From a virus, in IMG/VR virus record IMGVR_UViG_3300006854_000308, positions 1-29,891 of that record: a DNA stretch of 29,891 nucleotides. One strand, written 5' to 3'. Within the stretch, counting starts at the first letter, position 1, and every line of letters begins with the position of its first letter. Made by a program: the position numbers and the translations under genes. Positions 1-7,269 of this stretch are shown here, piece after piece. The notes under the pieces were generated by a model. That model saw nothing but the letters and a program-made list of their open reading frames with translations, was not told the origin of the DNA and did not search any database.

Positions 1-515
1 GCCCGGATGCAAAACGATCCATCAACAAGCGTGTCCTGGGAGCCGTCACCGACGCCGTGAAAGTGGCGCATTTCCGCTGCAGTCAAGACGTGCGTTGCTT
101 CCCCGCCTTCAGCCGCCATAGCGTACATCGGATCGCTGCCGTCATAGCCAACGATCACGCGTTGGCGAAGATCCGGAACGTTGAAGGTGGTGGTTCCATT
201 CCCAGCACCGGCGCTGGTCCCGATGACGCTGAATAACGTTGCGAAGTCGGTACGGCTGACTTCTTGACCGTTACAGACTAACCAGCCTGCCGGCACGACC
301 GTGCTCAGGCGCGGGATGATCATGCCCGTCGGAATCGATTGCACCTCGTTCCTGAAATTGTCAGTGATCGTCCCGTCCTCGTTGAACATGAAGTTCACCC
401 ATTGGCAGAGCAGCGCTGGCAGCTTGAGGAATACCGCCAGCAACCTGTCGCACAGCGAGCTGGTCGCCGACGGGACGGTGGCGCAGAGATCAGATGGTCG
501 GAATGGAAGTGGCAT
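1..515 (-). CDS. Phage tail collar domain protein (3' end missing)
   Basis: The frame opens at ATG 515, three bases after the stop of the upstream gene, and runs off the left edge after 171 codons, so the C-terminus is missing. Residues about 61-120 show the tail-collar (microcystin-dependent/MDP-type) pattern: PTGMIIPR, then PAGWLVCNGQEVSRTDF, LFSVIGTSAGAGNGTTTFN, and VPDLRQRVIVGYD. The next segment, GGEATHVLTAAEMRHFHG, matches the GG...LT..E...H.H stretch that usually follows the collar. Collar-domain proteins are short tail-fibre or tail-tip components that contact the host surface. The first 60 residues are less typical and have two Cys pairs. The collar assignment is firm; the exact position in the virion is inferred. 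Confidence 0.88.
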   Translation of the reverse strand, partial: MPLPFRPSDLCATVPSATSSLCDRLLAVFLKLPALLCQWVNFMFNEDGTITDNFRNEVQSIPTGMIIPRLSTVVPAGWLVCNGQEVSRTDFATLFSVIGTSAGAGNGTTTFNVPDLRQRVIVGYDGSDPMYAMAAEGGEATHVLTAAEMRHFHGVGDGSQDTLVDGSFCIR

Positions 516-518
516 GGG

Positions 519-2162
519 TTATGGAAAAGTTCTACCTGCACCGCTGTTGTAATAGGAAGCCACTTCGGCTGCGGTGAACAGGCTGCCGATTCTGGCGGTG
601 AGTTCGTCCACCTTGAAGTCGGTCTGCGTGCCACCCCCGCCGGTCCCAAGTTCCCAGGTTGTGAGTTTGCCGCTTACGGACTGCGGGAACGAAATTGTGC
701 TGGCGCTCCTAGAGATCATTCCGCCATCCAATTGGATCCCGATTTTTGAATCGCTCGGGTCGTAGAAGACGCGCCAGGCGTGCCACGCGCCGATTGGCGG
801 GATGACCGGAAAATCCAGGGAGACGGAATCGCCGTTGTTGCTGCAGAATGCGCGGATGGCAAGGCCCCAAAGAAAGTCCAAGGACAGGCGTCCGAGCAGA
901 TTCTCTCCGATATCGAAGACGCGATAGTCAACGGGTATCGGTTGCATGTTCACAACCTCGACATCAATCTTCATCCAAAACATGAAGTCCATGCCTCCAC
1001 CAGAGTAGGCCAGCTCGGTGAACAGGCCTCCGCCAGTCGCCGCGGTAACCGCGTCCAACGCCGTCACCAAGCCAATGTTCGCATTGACGCTCGGCACAAA
1101 ACGGACGCCGTTTCCAACCTTGGCTGAAGACTGCTCTGTCAAAATAGAGCCGAACCCAGTAGGCCACATCGGTATCCCGTGCACGACATCGACCCTGGCG
1201 GCACTGGTTCCTTCCTCGAAAGGCCACCAGAATAACGTGTCGGTCTCGGAAAATGGTTCTGGTTCCGGAGCTGCCGCGCCTCCGGTGGCGCAAAATTCCC
1301 CAACATCCACCGGATACGGGTTGTCCGGATAAATCTGCACCAGCTCGGAAAGGTCCAAGCCTTCCACGCAAACCCTGGTCGCGCGCGGTTTCAGATCCTG
1401 TTCTTCGCGGAAGATGATGTCCCCGGCTTTCATCCGGTAATCCGCGTACAGCTTGTCGGCGGTGGCCTGGTCCTTGTCCACGCGACGGGCCAGTTCGCTT
1501 TCAACGTAGGTCGCCACGGCATCTTTCAGATCGTCGTCGTCCGGCACGTAATCGTTGTCCAGGTAGGATCTCCGGATGCCCCTCCAATGAACCCCAACCA
1601 CGTATCCGCATGGGAACCTCGGGAAAAGCCACAGCTTCTGGTTTGGACCGACAGCGAAGAACTTGTCCGAGAGTTTGAACGCGCAATCGTCCTCGGGCTG
1701 CGCAGCGAGGTAAGGGGGCTGGCAGCCGGTATTCCCGCCGACATAATCGCCGCAGTAGTACGGGTTCGCCGTGTAAAGCGATGGCGATGAAAACATCGAC
1801 TGCCCGCAGCAGCAGCTCCCGGTCTGATGACAGCGGCAGTGCTCGTAGAGGCAGGAGAGTTTTTCCAGTGAAGCAGAATCGTAGAAATGCCGCTGGCAAC
1901 GGCAGGACGGTTTGAAAGCGTACACCGCACCGATGCGCCCGCGGCAGGCCTGAAGGATCGAAAGACCGCAGTCATCCCAGCTCTGGTCCTTGTCGTAGAA
2001 GTTGACGTTAACCAGTTGATACGACTCGACAAATGTCTGAAGCTGTATCAGCGCGTTGACGATGAAGTTGCGGAACAACGGCACCCGCACCTCCGCCTGG
2101 CCGTCCGGAAACACCAGCGTGTTGATCGCTGTTCTGAACGCGCTGAAGGTGATCAGGGACAT
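519..2162 (-). CDS. Cys-rich adaptor-like virion protein with C-terminal LamG-like domain
   Basis: 547 aa, ATG start overlapping the upstream stop (TAATG), so probably translationally coupled. Three parts are visible. Residues 1-60 resemble a connector N-terminus. Residues 65-185 contain 14 cysteines, including CRC, HCRC and CCC clusters. Residues about 190-260 (VHWRGIRRSYLDND, then ATYVESELARRVDKD and LYADYRMKAGDII) look like the helical part of podophage head-tail adaptor proteins. Residues about 305-547 are beta-rich (FWWPFEEG, MDFMFWMKI, AWHAWRVFYD, FKVDELTARIGSLFTAAEVA), the usual form of a concanavalin/LamG-like lectin domain. It lies next to the collar gene, which fits a tail or neck component. 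The adaptor reading is an inference; the lectin fold is more secure. Confidence 0.6.
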   Translation of the reverse strand: MSLITFSAFRTAINTLVFPDGQAEVRVPLFRNFIVNALIQLQTFVESYQLVNVNFYDKDQSWDDCGLSILQACRGRIGAVYAFKPSCRCQRHFYDSASLEKLSCLYEHCRCHQTGSCCCGQSMFSSPSLYTANPYYCGDYVGGNTGCQPPYLAAQPEDDCAFKLSDKFFAVGPNQKLWLFPRFPCGYVVGVHWRGIRRSYLDNDYVPDDDDLKDAVATYVESELARRVDKDQATADKLYADYRMKAGDIIFREEQDLKPRATRVCVEGLDLSELVQIYPDNPYPVDVGEFCATGGAAAPEPEPFSETDTLFWWPFEEGTSAARVDVVHGIPMWPTGFGSILTEQSSAKVGNGVRFVPSVNANIGLVTALDAVTAATGGGLFTELAYSGGGMDFMFWMKIDVEVVNMQPIPVDYRVFDIGENLLGRLSLDFLWGLAIRAFCSNNGDSVSLDFPVIPPIGAWHAWRVFYDPSDSKIGIQLDGGMISRSASTISFPQSVSGKLTTWELGTGGGGTQTDFKVDELTARIGSLFTAAEVASYYNSGAGRTFP

Positions 2163-2701
2163 TATGGAGCGACAGGAGGATTGACTGGCTCAGGGACCCT
2201 GATGCCCGGAATCGGAGGAGCTGGAGGAGAGGATGCAGGCTCTTTCGGGATCTTGCCCACCTTCGGTTTGGAGAACTGGCTCGGAGTCGCCAGCGGTTCG
2301 ACCTTCTGTTGGCTGGCCTGCTGCTGCGCTCGGCCGGGACCAGCAACTACGGTTGGCTGGCCAGGAGCCATGCCGCTAACGACGGCGGCTGCGCCCGCAG
2401 CACGAATGCGCTGCAACTCCTGGAACGGGATCGGCCCCAGTACTTCCCGGTCCTTGGGCTGCGATGAGCTCGAAGATTGCTCCAAGGCTGCTTTTTTTTT
2501 CTGCCATTCCTCGAACTCCTCCGCGGTCAATGGAACGACGCCGCCGACGTGCATCTTCACGGCCTTGTCCAGTTCTTTGATGACGTATTCGTCGGCCGTC
2601 TGGATAAGCCCGTAATCTCCGCCAACGCTTTCGAACGGGGCCTTGGCGCCATTCGGAAGATACAGTGGGCGGCTGAGTTTTTCTTTGAGGAAGTATCGCA
2701 T
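2162..2701 (-). CDS. Hypothetical virion-associated protein with Pro-rich tail
   Basis: 179 aa, ATG start at 2701. The N-terminal 75 residues are ordered-looking (RPLYLPNGAKAPFESVGGDY, then VIKELDKAVKMHVGGVVPLT and a charged EEFEEWQKKK helix) and resemble small conserved phage proteins encoded close to capsid genes. Residues 75-179 are low complexity, rich in Ser, Gln, Ala and Pro, and end in PPAPPIPGIRVPEPVNPP, so they are probably disordered. Its stop overlaps the start of the Cys-rich/LamG gene (TAATG), suggesting the two are made together. I do not recognise a function; a neck or head-completion role is possible from position only. Confidence 0.6.
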   Translation of the reverse strand: MRYFLKEKLSRPLYLPNGAKAPFESVGGDYGLIQTADEYVIKELDKAVKMHVGGVVPLTAEEFEEWQKKKAALEQSSSSSQPKDREVLGPIPFQELQRIRAAGAAAVVSGMAPGQPTVVAGPGRAQQQASQQKVEPLATPSQFSKPKVGKIPKEPASSPPAPPIPGIRVPEPVNPPVAP

Positions 2702-2716
2702 GGGGCACTCTGCTAC

Positions 2717-3529
2717 TTATGGGGCTGGAGGGCAAGAGGGGAGTTGCTGTGGACCTGCGCAGATTTCCGCGGAGTAACGCGGGTGCTGCTCGCGGAACCA
2801 ATGCTTGCCGTTGTACCAGGATTTCTTGGAGGAATTTTCCTGCTGCCACAACGGCCTTAGATTTGAAAAGTGGAAACATTGTTTTGCCTGTTCTGGATCG
2901 AGCAGGTCGAATGAAGCGCATGGGCGAATATGATCGACGTTCCATTTTCCGATACCCTTCCCGTAGTTCTCCCAGGACATTCCAGGTTCCCATTGCTGTT
3001 CAAGGTGAGCTCTGAGCTCCGGCACCGAACAGCCGAGAAGTTCGATGGTGCCTTTCCGGTTGTTTCTTCGACCAAGCAATGCACTGACTCGGCCACAGAG
3101 AGCCCCGTAGAGCTTGTAATTCGGATCGGTTGCGCGTCGCTGGCTGTGCCAGTTTCTCGCGTATTCTTTCGCGTGCGGAGTTGCTTGATGTTTGCGCCTC
3201 GCTTTATTTTTAGCCGCTTTGAAGGCTGGATCATTTTTCTGTTTCTCCTGATAGCGTTTGCGCTGATAATCGGCCTGTTTCTTCAACGCCTCCTCGGTCG
3301 GATACGACCCGTACTTCTTCCGATTCTCCTTCCGCCAGGCGTTGTGATGCGCTCGAAACTTCGCCTTCCTCTCCGGATCGGCCATCAGCTTCTCGTAGTA
3401 CCTTTTTTTCTTTGCGCGCTTTTTCAGCCTTGCCTCTGAGCTTACCGTTCCTCCTGGCAGCTCGTTGTTTTTTGATGGACTTTGATTTCCCGCCGATTCG
3501 GCCTCCAAGCCGGCCAAGGGCAACTGCAT
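2717..3529 (-). CDS. HNH homing endonuclease
   Basis: The HNH module is clear near the C-terminus: ELRAHLEQQWEPGMSWENYG, then WNVDHIRPCASFD (catalytic D-H at about residues 199-200), EQAKQCFHFSNLRPLW and QQEN. This is the phage HNH form with H, N and N ligands. The N-terminal half is very basic with repeated Lys/Arg helices (YYEKLMADPERKAKF, YQRKRYQEKQKNDP), as in free-standing homing enzymes, and probably binds DNA. The longest frame begins inside the terminator at 3602-3633, so I moved the start to ATG 3529; a later start near 3385 (MADPERKAK) is also possible. It overlaps a Gly-Gly/basic ORF in another frame. It likely acts as a selfish gene that cuts phage genomes lacking it. Confidence 0.82.
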   Translation of the reverse strand: MQLPLAGLEAESAGNQSPSKNNELPGGTVSSEARLKKRAKKKRYYEKLMADPERKAKFRAHHNAWRKENRKKYGSYPTEEALKKQADYQRKRYQEKQKNDPAFKAAKNKARRKHQATPHAKEYARNWHSQRRATDPNYKLYGALCGRVSALLGRRNNRKGTIELLGCSVPELRAHLEQQWEPGMSWENYGKGIGKWNVDHIRPCASFDLLDPEQAKQCFHFSNLRPLWQQENSSKKSWYNGKHWFREQHPRYSAEICAGPQQLPSCPPAP

Positions 3530-3545
3530 GTGGATTTTTTCGCAT
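3231..3545 (-). CDS. Small Gly-Gly/basic protein overlapping the HNH gene
   Basis: ATG 3545; the frame begins MRKNPHAVALGRLGGRIGG and continues KSKSIKKQRAARRNGKLRGK. The same pattern (LGxxGGxxxSxKK followed by RKNG-L-GGRP) recurs in the ORF at 21892-22077, also directly beside an HNH gene, which is the main reason to believe it. The first 40-45 residues are the conserved part. The rest of the 104-codon frame is charged and is shared with the HNH gene in another frame, so only the 5' part may be under selection. The basic GK/GR-rich C-end recalls AT-hook-like DNA-binding peptides. No function is established. Alternatively it is the remnant of a gene invaded by the HNH gene. Confidence 0.5.
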   Translation of the reverse strand: MRKNPHAVALGRLGGRIGGKSKSIKKQRAARRNGKLRGKAEKARKEKKVLREADGRSGEEGEVSSASQRLAEGESEEVRVVSDRGGVEETGRLSAQTLSGETEK

Positions 3546-3601
3546 AATGACATGAGCCAAAGACTAAGCCAAAGCGGTATGGATGTCAAGCTGGATGTCA
3601 T

Positions 3602-3633
3602 AAAAAAGCCGCCCAACATACGCCGGGCGGCTT
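3602..3633 (-). terminator. Intrinsic terminator after the capsid gene
   Basis: A perfect 9-bp inverted repeat (AAGCCGCCC at 3606-3614 with GGGCGGCTT at 3625-3633) has a 10-base loop. On the minus strand it is followed by a run of six T, giving a classic rho-independent terminator 18 bases beyond the capsid stop codon. It separates the highly expressed capsid gene from the HNH and tail genes, which must be read through it or from another promoter. Confidence 0.9.
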
Positions 3634-3650
3634 GCGTAAGTTTTTGTTAC

Positions 3651-5357
3651 TCAATAAGTTGAGTACAAGTCATAGGGAATTGGGCCGGTGCGTCCAGTAC
3701 TCACTGGCTTAATCGATGCAAAGTTCTCGAGAATCAGGTTGTTCGCGGGACATTCAACAACCGCAGTCCAGGTCGTGCTGTTCAGCGTCACCGTGCTGGT
3801 CGGCCTCTCCATGACGCAGGCGAACGCCTCGTCGATGCGGGCCAGGTCGTTGAGCGCGCCGCTGGTGAACTGCTTGCGGTTCGATGCAACGATTCCGGGA
3901 TAGATTCCCGGCCAGTCGAGGATGAACATGAACCGGCCTGAACCCTCCATGCCGGCGGTGGTGGCGGCGGCGGCGAGGTCGTCGAAGTAGAAATGGCTGA
4001 TGACGTTCAGCGTCACGCCTTGCGGCCAGAGCAGCTTGTAGGAATTCCACTTCATTCCCAGCTCGGCCATTTCGCCCGGGGTCACGTTGACCTTGATGGT
4101 GTCGGAGCCGTACTGGCTCTTGTAATAATCGATCATCGCCAGCTCGAACAGGTAGGCCGTGGTCGAGTCGGTGAGGATGTCCACCGAATGCGTGTCCATC
4201 GCCGAGCCCATGTTGTCCCGGTTACGGATGAGCTGATAGATCTGGTCAAAGAACTCCAGGAGGTTGAGCACCTGACCCTGGAGGTCGTACACCCGATCGC
4301 ATTCGAGCAGCTGCTCGTAAACGCCGACCGCGTTGGCGCGGAACCCTACGCACCGGCCTTCGGACCCAGGCAAATAGAGATCGCCACTGGCGAAGGTGTC
4401 GATTTCGGGAAGAGAACGGTACAGCGAAAGCGTCTGGTTGGTGTTGAGGCGCGTGTTCCAGAAAAAGCTGTTGAGCCACTCGCGCTGCGCGATCTCGCCC
4501 AGCTGCCGGTTGCGTTCCGCCATCGGCACGTCGCCGAAGATCCTGAAATATTCGTTGTTCTTGATGAGGCGCGCAAAGGTCTCTTCATAGAGCTGGTCCG
4601 AGCAGAGTGTGTACCGGCTGGTCTGGATCCAGAACGGCACGCGCTTGTTCGGATTGAGCGCTGGCCGGTTATGGCACCACTGCTCAAAATCGTTGATATT
4701 GTTCGTTCCGCGGACGAGCACGCCCCGGGTGGGAACATTCGTCGTGTTGATCGTGTTGTATGAGGCCGAGCTTCGGCCAGTAGCAGTGACGGCAAGGACG
4801 CTTGTGCCAGCGAACGTGGATGCCACCGCCTGGGTGATCTGCCATGCTGTCCGCGCCGAGGAACCGCCGGCCGTGCGGGAGGCGATGTAGATATAGTTGT
4901 CGACCACGAACCATTGCGGGTCCAGCTCGATGGAGTTCCGGTTGATGACGTAGAACGTCGCCGATGTCGTGCTGCCTGTGGAGCCGATGACTTCCCAAAA
5001 CTCGGCGTTAATGATCGATTTCTGGCTGGCGAGAATGAATGGCTGGATCTCGTCGTAGCCGCCGCGGACGTTCTGCTTATTGATGAGCTTGCCCATCGGC
5101 TTGGCGTTTGCCATGAGCAAATCGTAGAGTCCGTTGACGCGGGCGCCGCACATCTTGAGTTCGAGCTGCGTCGTCAGCAGCGAACTCATGTCCCGAAAAT
5201 TTCCTGCACCGTCCGTGAAGATGCTGGCCAGGATGGCCGGGGTTGCTGTGACGATGGAACACTTGGTCAGCGTTCCGCAGGAGGAGAGAGACGTTCCAAT
5301 TGCCGGCAGGCAGCGGCCGTGGGAGCTTGTGGAAAAGATATTGGCGGCGATCGACAT
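3651..5357 (-). CDS. Major capsid protein (probable)
   Basis: 568 aa, ATG start. No simple sequence motif defines this family, so the call rests on context and composition. It follows portal, a 93-aa protein and a scaffold-like protein in the standard head-gene order, is the next gene downstream of the scaffold, and is closed by a strong terminator, as expected for the most abundant virion protein. The protein is soluble-looking with no signal peptide and has mixed alpha/beta composition rich in Asn, Thr and Ser. Notable segments are RVPFWIQTSRYTLCSDQLYE, GDVPMAERNRQLGEIAQREW and TPGEMAELGMKWNSYKLLW. It is longer than most HK97-fold capsid proteins (about 300-400 aa), so it may carry an insertion domain. 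A minor head protein is the main alternative. Confidence 0.7.
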   Translation of the reverse strand: MSIAANIFSTSSHGRCLPAIGTSLSSCGTLTKCSIVTATPAILASIFTDGAGNFRDMSSLLTTQLELKMCGARVNGLYDLLMANAKPMGKLINKQNVRGGYDEIQPFILASQKSIINAEFWEVIGSTGSTTSATFYVINRNSIELDPQWFVVDNYIYIASRTAGGSSARTAWQITQAVASTFAGTSVLAVTATGRSSASYNTINTTNVPTRGVLVRGTNNINDFEQWCHNRPALNPNKRVPFWIQTSRYTLCSDQLYEETFARLIKNNEYFRIFGDVPMAERNRQLGEIAQREWLNSFFWNTRLNTNQTLSLYRSLPEIDTFASGDLYLPGSEGRCVGFRANAVGVYEQLLECDRVYDLQGQVLNLLEFFDQIYQLIRNRDNMGSAMDTHSVDILTDSTTAYLFELAMIDYYKSQYGSDTIKVNVTPGEMAELGMKWNSYKLLWPQGVTLNVISHFYFDDLAAAATTAGMEGSGRFMFILDWPGIYPGIVASNRKQFTSGALNDLARIDEAFACVMERPTSTVTLNSTTWTAVVECPANNLILENFASIKPVSTGRTGPIPYDLYSTY

Positions 5358-5402
5358 AAGGTTTTCGGGAGCATGACGGGTTCATCCCGTCAAATTGCTC
5401 AC

Positions 5403-6986
5403 CTACGACCTTAAGCGGTGAAATAGACTTCCCAAAATAACATCTGCCTCGCCGGGTGCCGGCTTTCCATCATTGCCTGTTGGTGTCCTGAGGCTGGTTC
5501 TTGAAAGAGCTTCAGGCGATGACGCAGTTCCAGCTGTCTTAGCTGGTTGCGCCGACTTTGCCGCAGCGGGTTTTGGTGCTGGTTTTGCCCCGTCTATTTT
5601 CTTGTATCCGAGCTTTTCGGCTGTGGCGTTGAACTTTTCCACCTCTGCATCGCGGATTTTTTTGGCCTGAATCGCGTATTTCTGCGCGAGAAGGTACGCG
5701 ATGTCGTCCTGGTCCAGGAACCAGTAACCGGGCTTCTGATCCTGGGGCAGCCTGCCGAACGCCATGCGTCCGATGAACCGTTTGCCGTCCCGCATCTGAT
5801 CCGCTCTCGGCAGCCTTGAGATCCGTTCCTCCTGCCCGAGGATGAAATCTGCAAGCTCCTTGTGCGCCGGGTTCTGCGGATCGTAGTTCACCCCTCCGTT
5901 CGGATCATGCAGGCGGACAAGCTCAGCGGTGAGCGCGCTGACTGAGCCTGCCACATGGTTCAGTATCCCGGCAGTGATCGGATCCCGCTCGACTAATCCC
6001 TTCACGCCGTCGGGCTTTTTGATCTCGCCGGCTATCTCAGGATCAAATTCGTTGAGAAGCATCTCGACGCTTTGGAGGACTTTCTGCTGGATGACAGGTT
6101 CCAGGGTTGTCCTTGCCCGCTCCTGTTCCATCGCCGCAATCTTTTCATTCAGCGGCTTGATGGCCTGAGAGGCGATCTCCCTGGCCCCGATGGTTATTTC
6201 TGCCTTCTTCCAATCATCCTCGTCGACAACCGGCTCGATGCGCTCAAAGAACGCGTCGTGCTCCTCGGCATCTGGATCGAACGGCGTGCCTGGGTTTTCC
6301 TTCGCCCAGGTTTTGACGTACTCCTGAATCTCCGGGATGGACTTCAGATATTGCTCGGTGATGCCCTTGTACTGGGAAGGGTTCAGGACTTCCAGCTCCT
6401 GATAGACGATCAGCTGGTCGCGCTGCTTCTGCGTGAGACCGTCCTCGGGGCGCTTCGGAGCTGGCTTATCCTCCAGTTTCGGAGCCGGAGCCATCTTAGC
6501 CACGGCATTGGTTGCGGCTTCGGCAGCGGCAGCCGCGGCGCGTTCCGTGATCTCGGCTTCACTGGCTCGTTTTCTCCTTGCTTGGACTGGAGGTTTTTCG
6601 TCCTGCGGCTTCGGTTTTTCCTCCGGAGGTTTTTCCGGAGATTTTTCCGCCTTCGGCTTCTTCCTGAACAACTTCTCCGAAATGGTTTCTCCGGCCTTCT
6701 TCCATTCCTCCTCTTGGGTGGTTTTCTCAGCGGCCTCCCGCTTTGCCTTGTCATCGGGTTTTTCATCCGGCGGAGTCTCATCCTCTGACTTTGGCTCCGC
6801 CTTCGCCTTCGGCTTTGGATCCGGCCTGGTGATCGTATCGTTGCTCTCCGCGATGCTTGGGAGTTCCTTTGGCTTTATCAGTGGCGCGTCGCTCAGGTCC
6901 ATCTGGCTGGCCAGAGTTTCGAGCAGGGTAGGCGCTTTGCCGAGATCGCGGATTGGTGGGGGCGCGGTTTCTGTGGTTTCAGCCAT
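5403..6986 (-). CDS. Scaffold-like head assembly protein
   Basis: 527 aa from ATG 6986; the longer frame uses an unlikely TTG at 7007. The N-terminal 190 residues are highly charged and low complexity (Lys, Glu, Pro and Ala runs, including AAAAAAEAATNAVAKM). The middle is predicted helical and coiled-coil-like (EKIAAMEQERARTTLEPVIQ), and the tail is again Ala/Pro/Lys-rich. Acidic-basic helical proteins of this type between portal and capsid genes are scaffolding proteins, which guide procapsid assembly and leave before packaging. The start lies one base after the stop of the 93-aa gene (TAATATG). No protease motif was seen. The role is inferred from composition and position. Confidence 0.7.
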   Translation of the reverse strand: MAETTETAPPPIRDLGKAPTLLETLASQMDLSDAPLIKPKELPSIAESNDTITRPDPKPKAKAEPKSEDETPPDEKPDDKAKREAAEKTTQEEEWKKAGETISEKLFRKKPKAEKSPEKPPEEKPKPQDEKPPVQARRKRASEAEITERAAAAAAEAATNAVAKMAPAPKLEDKPAPKRPEDGLTQKQRDQLIVYQELEVLNPSQYKGITEQYLKSIPEIQEYVKTWAKENPGTPFDPDAEEHDAFFERIEPVVDEDDWKKAEITIGAREIASQAIKPLNEKIAAMEQERARTTLEPVIQQKVLQSVEMLLNEFDPEIAGEIKKPDGVKGLVERDPITAGILNHVAGSVSALTAELVRLHDPNGGVNYDPQNPAHKELADFILGQEERISRLPRADQMRDGKRFIGRMAFGRLPQDQKPGYWFLDQDDIAYLLAQKYAIQAKKIRDAEVEKFNATAEKLGYKKIDGAKPAPKPAAAKSAQPAKTAGTASSPEALSRTSLRTPTGNDGKPAPGEADVILGSLFHRLRS

Positions 6987-6987
6987 A

Positions 6988-7269
6988 TTACAACTCGATT
7001 CTCGCAATGAATGGCCCGTCTGGAAAGAAGGATTTCAGCACCTTGATGGCCGATTCGAACTCGGCGGCTTCACCGAGCTTTTCCTGAGCGGCGGCTATGT
7101 ACTGCGGATTGCCGTGGTCGGCCTTCGCTTTGGTGGACAGCTCTGCGAATTCAACCATCGCCTTCTTGGAGCAGTTTTCCAGGCATCCGATGAGTTCCTG
7201 AGCCTCTGGCTTCAGCCACCAGAGATTGAGCGAATGAGCCCTGGCTGGTTCAAGTTCTGTGATGTTCAT
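6988..7269 (-). CDS. Hypothetical protein between portal and scaffold
   Basis: 93 aa, ATG 7269 overlapping the portal stop (ATGA). It is mostly alpha-helical: WWLKPEAQELIGCLENCSKK, then AELSTKAKADHGNPQYIAAA and FESAIKVLKSFF, ending FIARIEL. No known domain or catalytic motif is evident. The tight coupling to portal and scaffold points to a head assembly or head-completion role. Its C-terminal FIARIEL could be a short docking peptide, but this is speculation. Confidence 0.65.
   Translation of the reverse strand: MNITELEPARAHSLNLWWLKPEAQELIGCLENCSKKAMVEFAELSTKAKADHGNPQYIAAAQEKLGEAAEFESAIKVLKSFFPDGPFIARIEL

Noticed and set aside
1887-2615. 242-codon plus-strand ORF opposite the tail genes
   Set aside because: Ala/Gly/Thr-rich antisense shadow running over two minus-strand genes.
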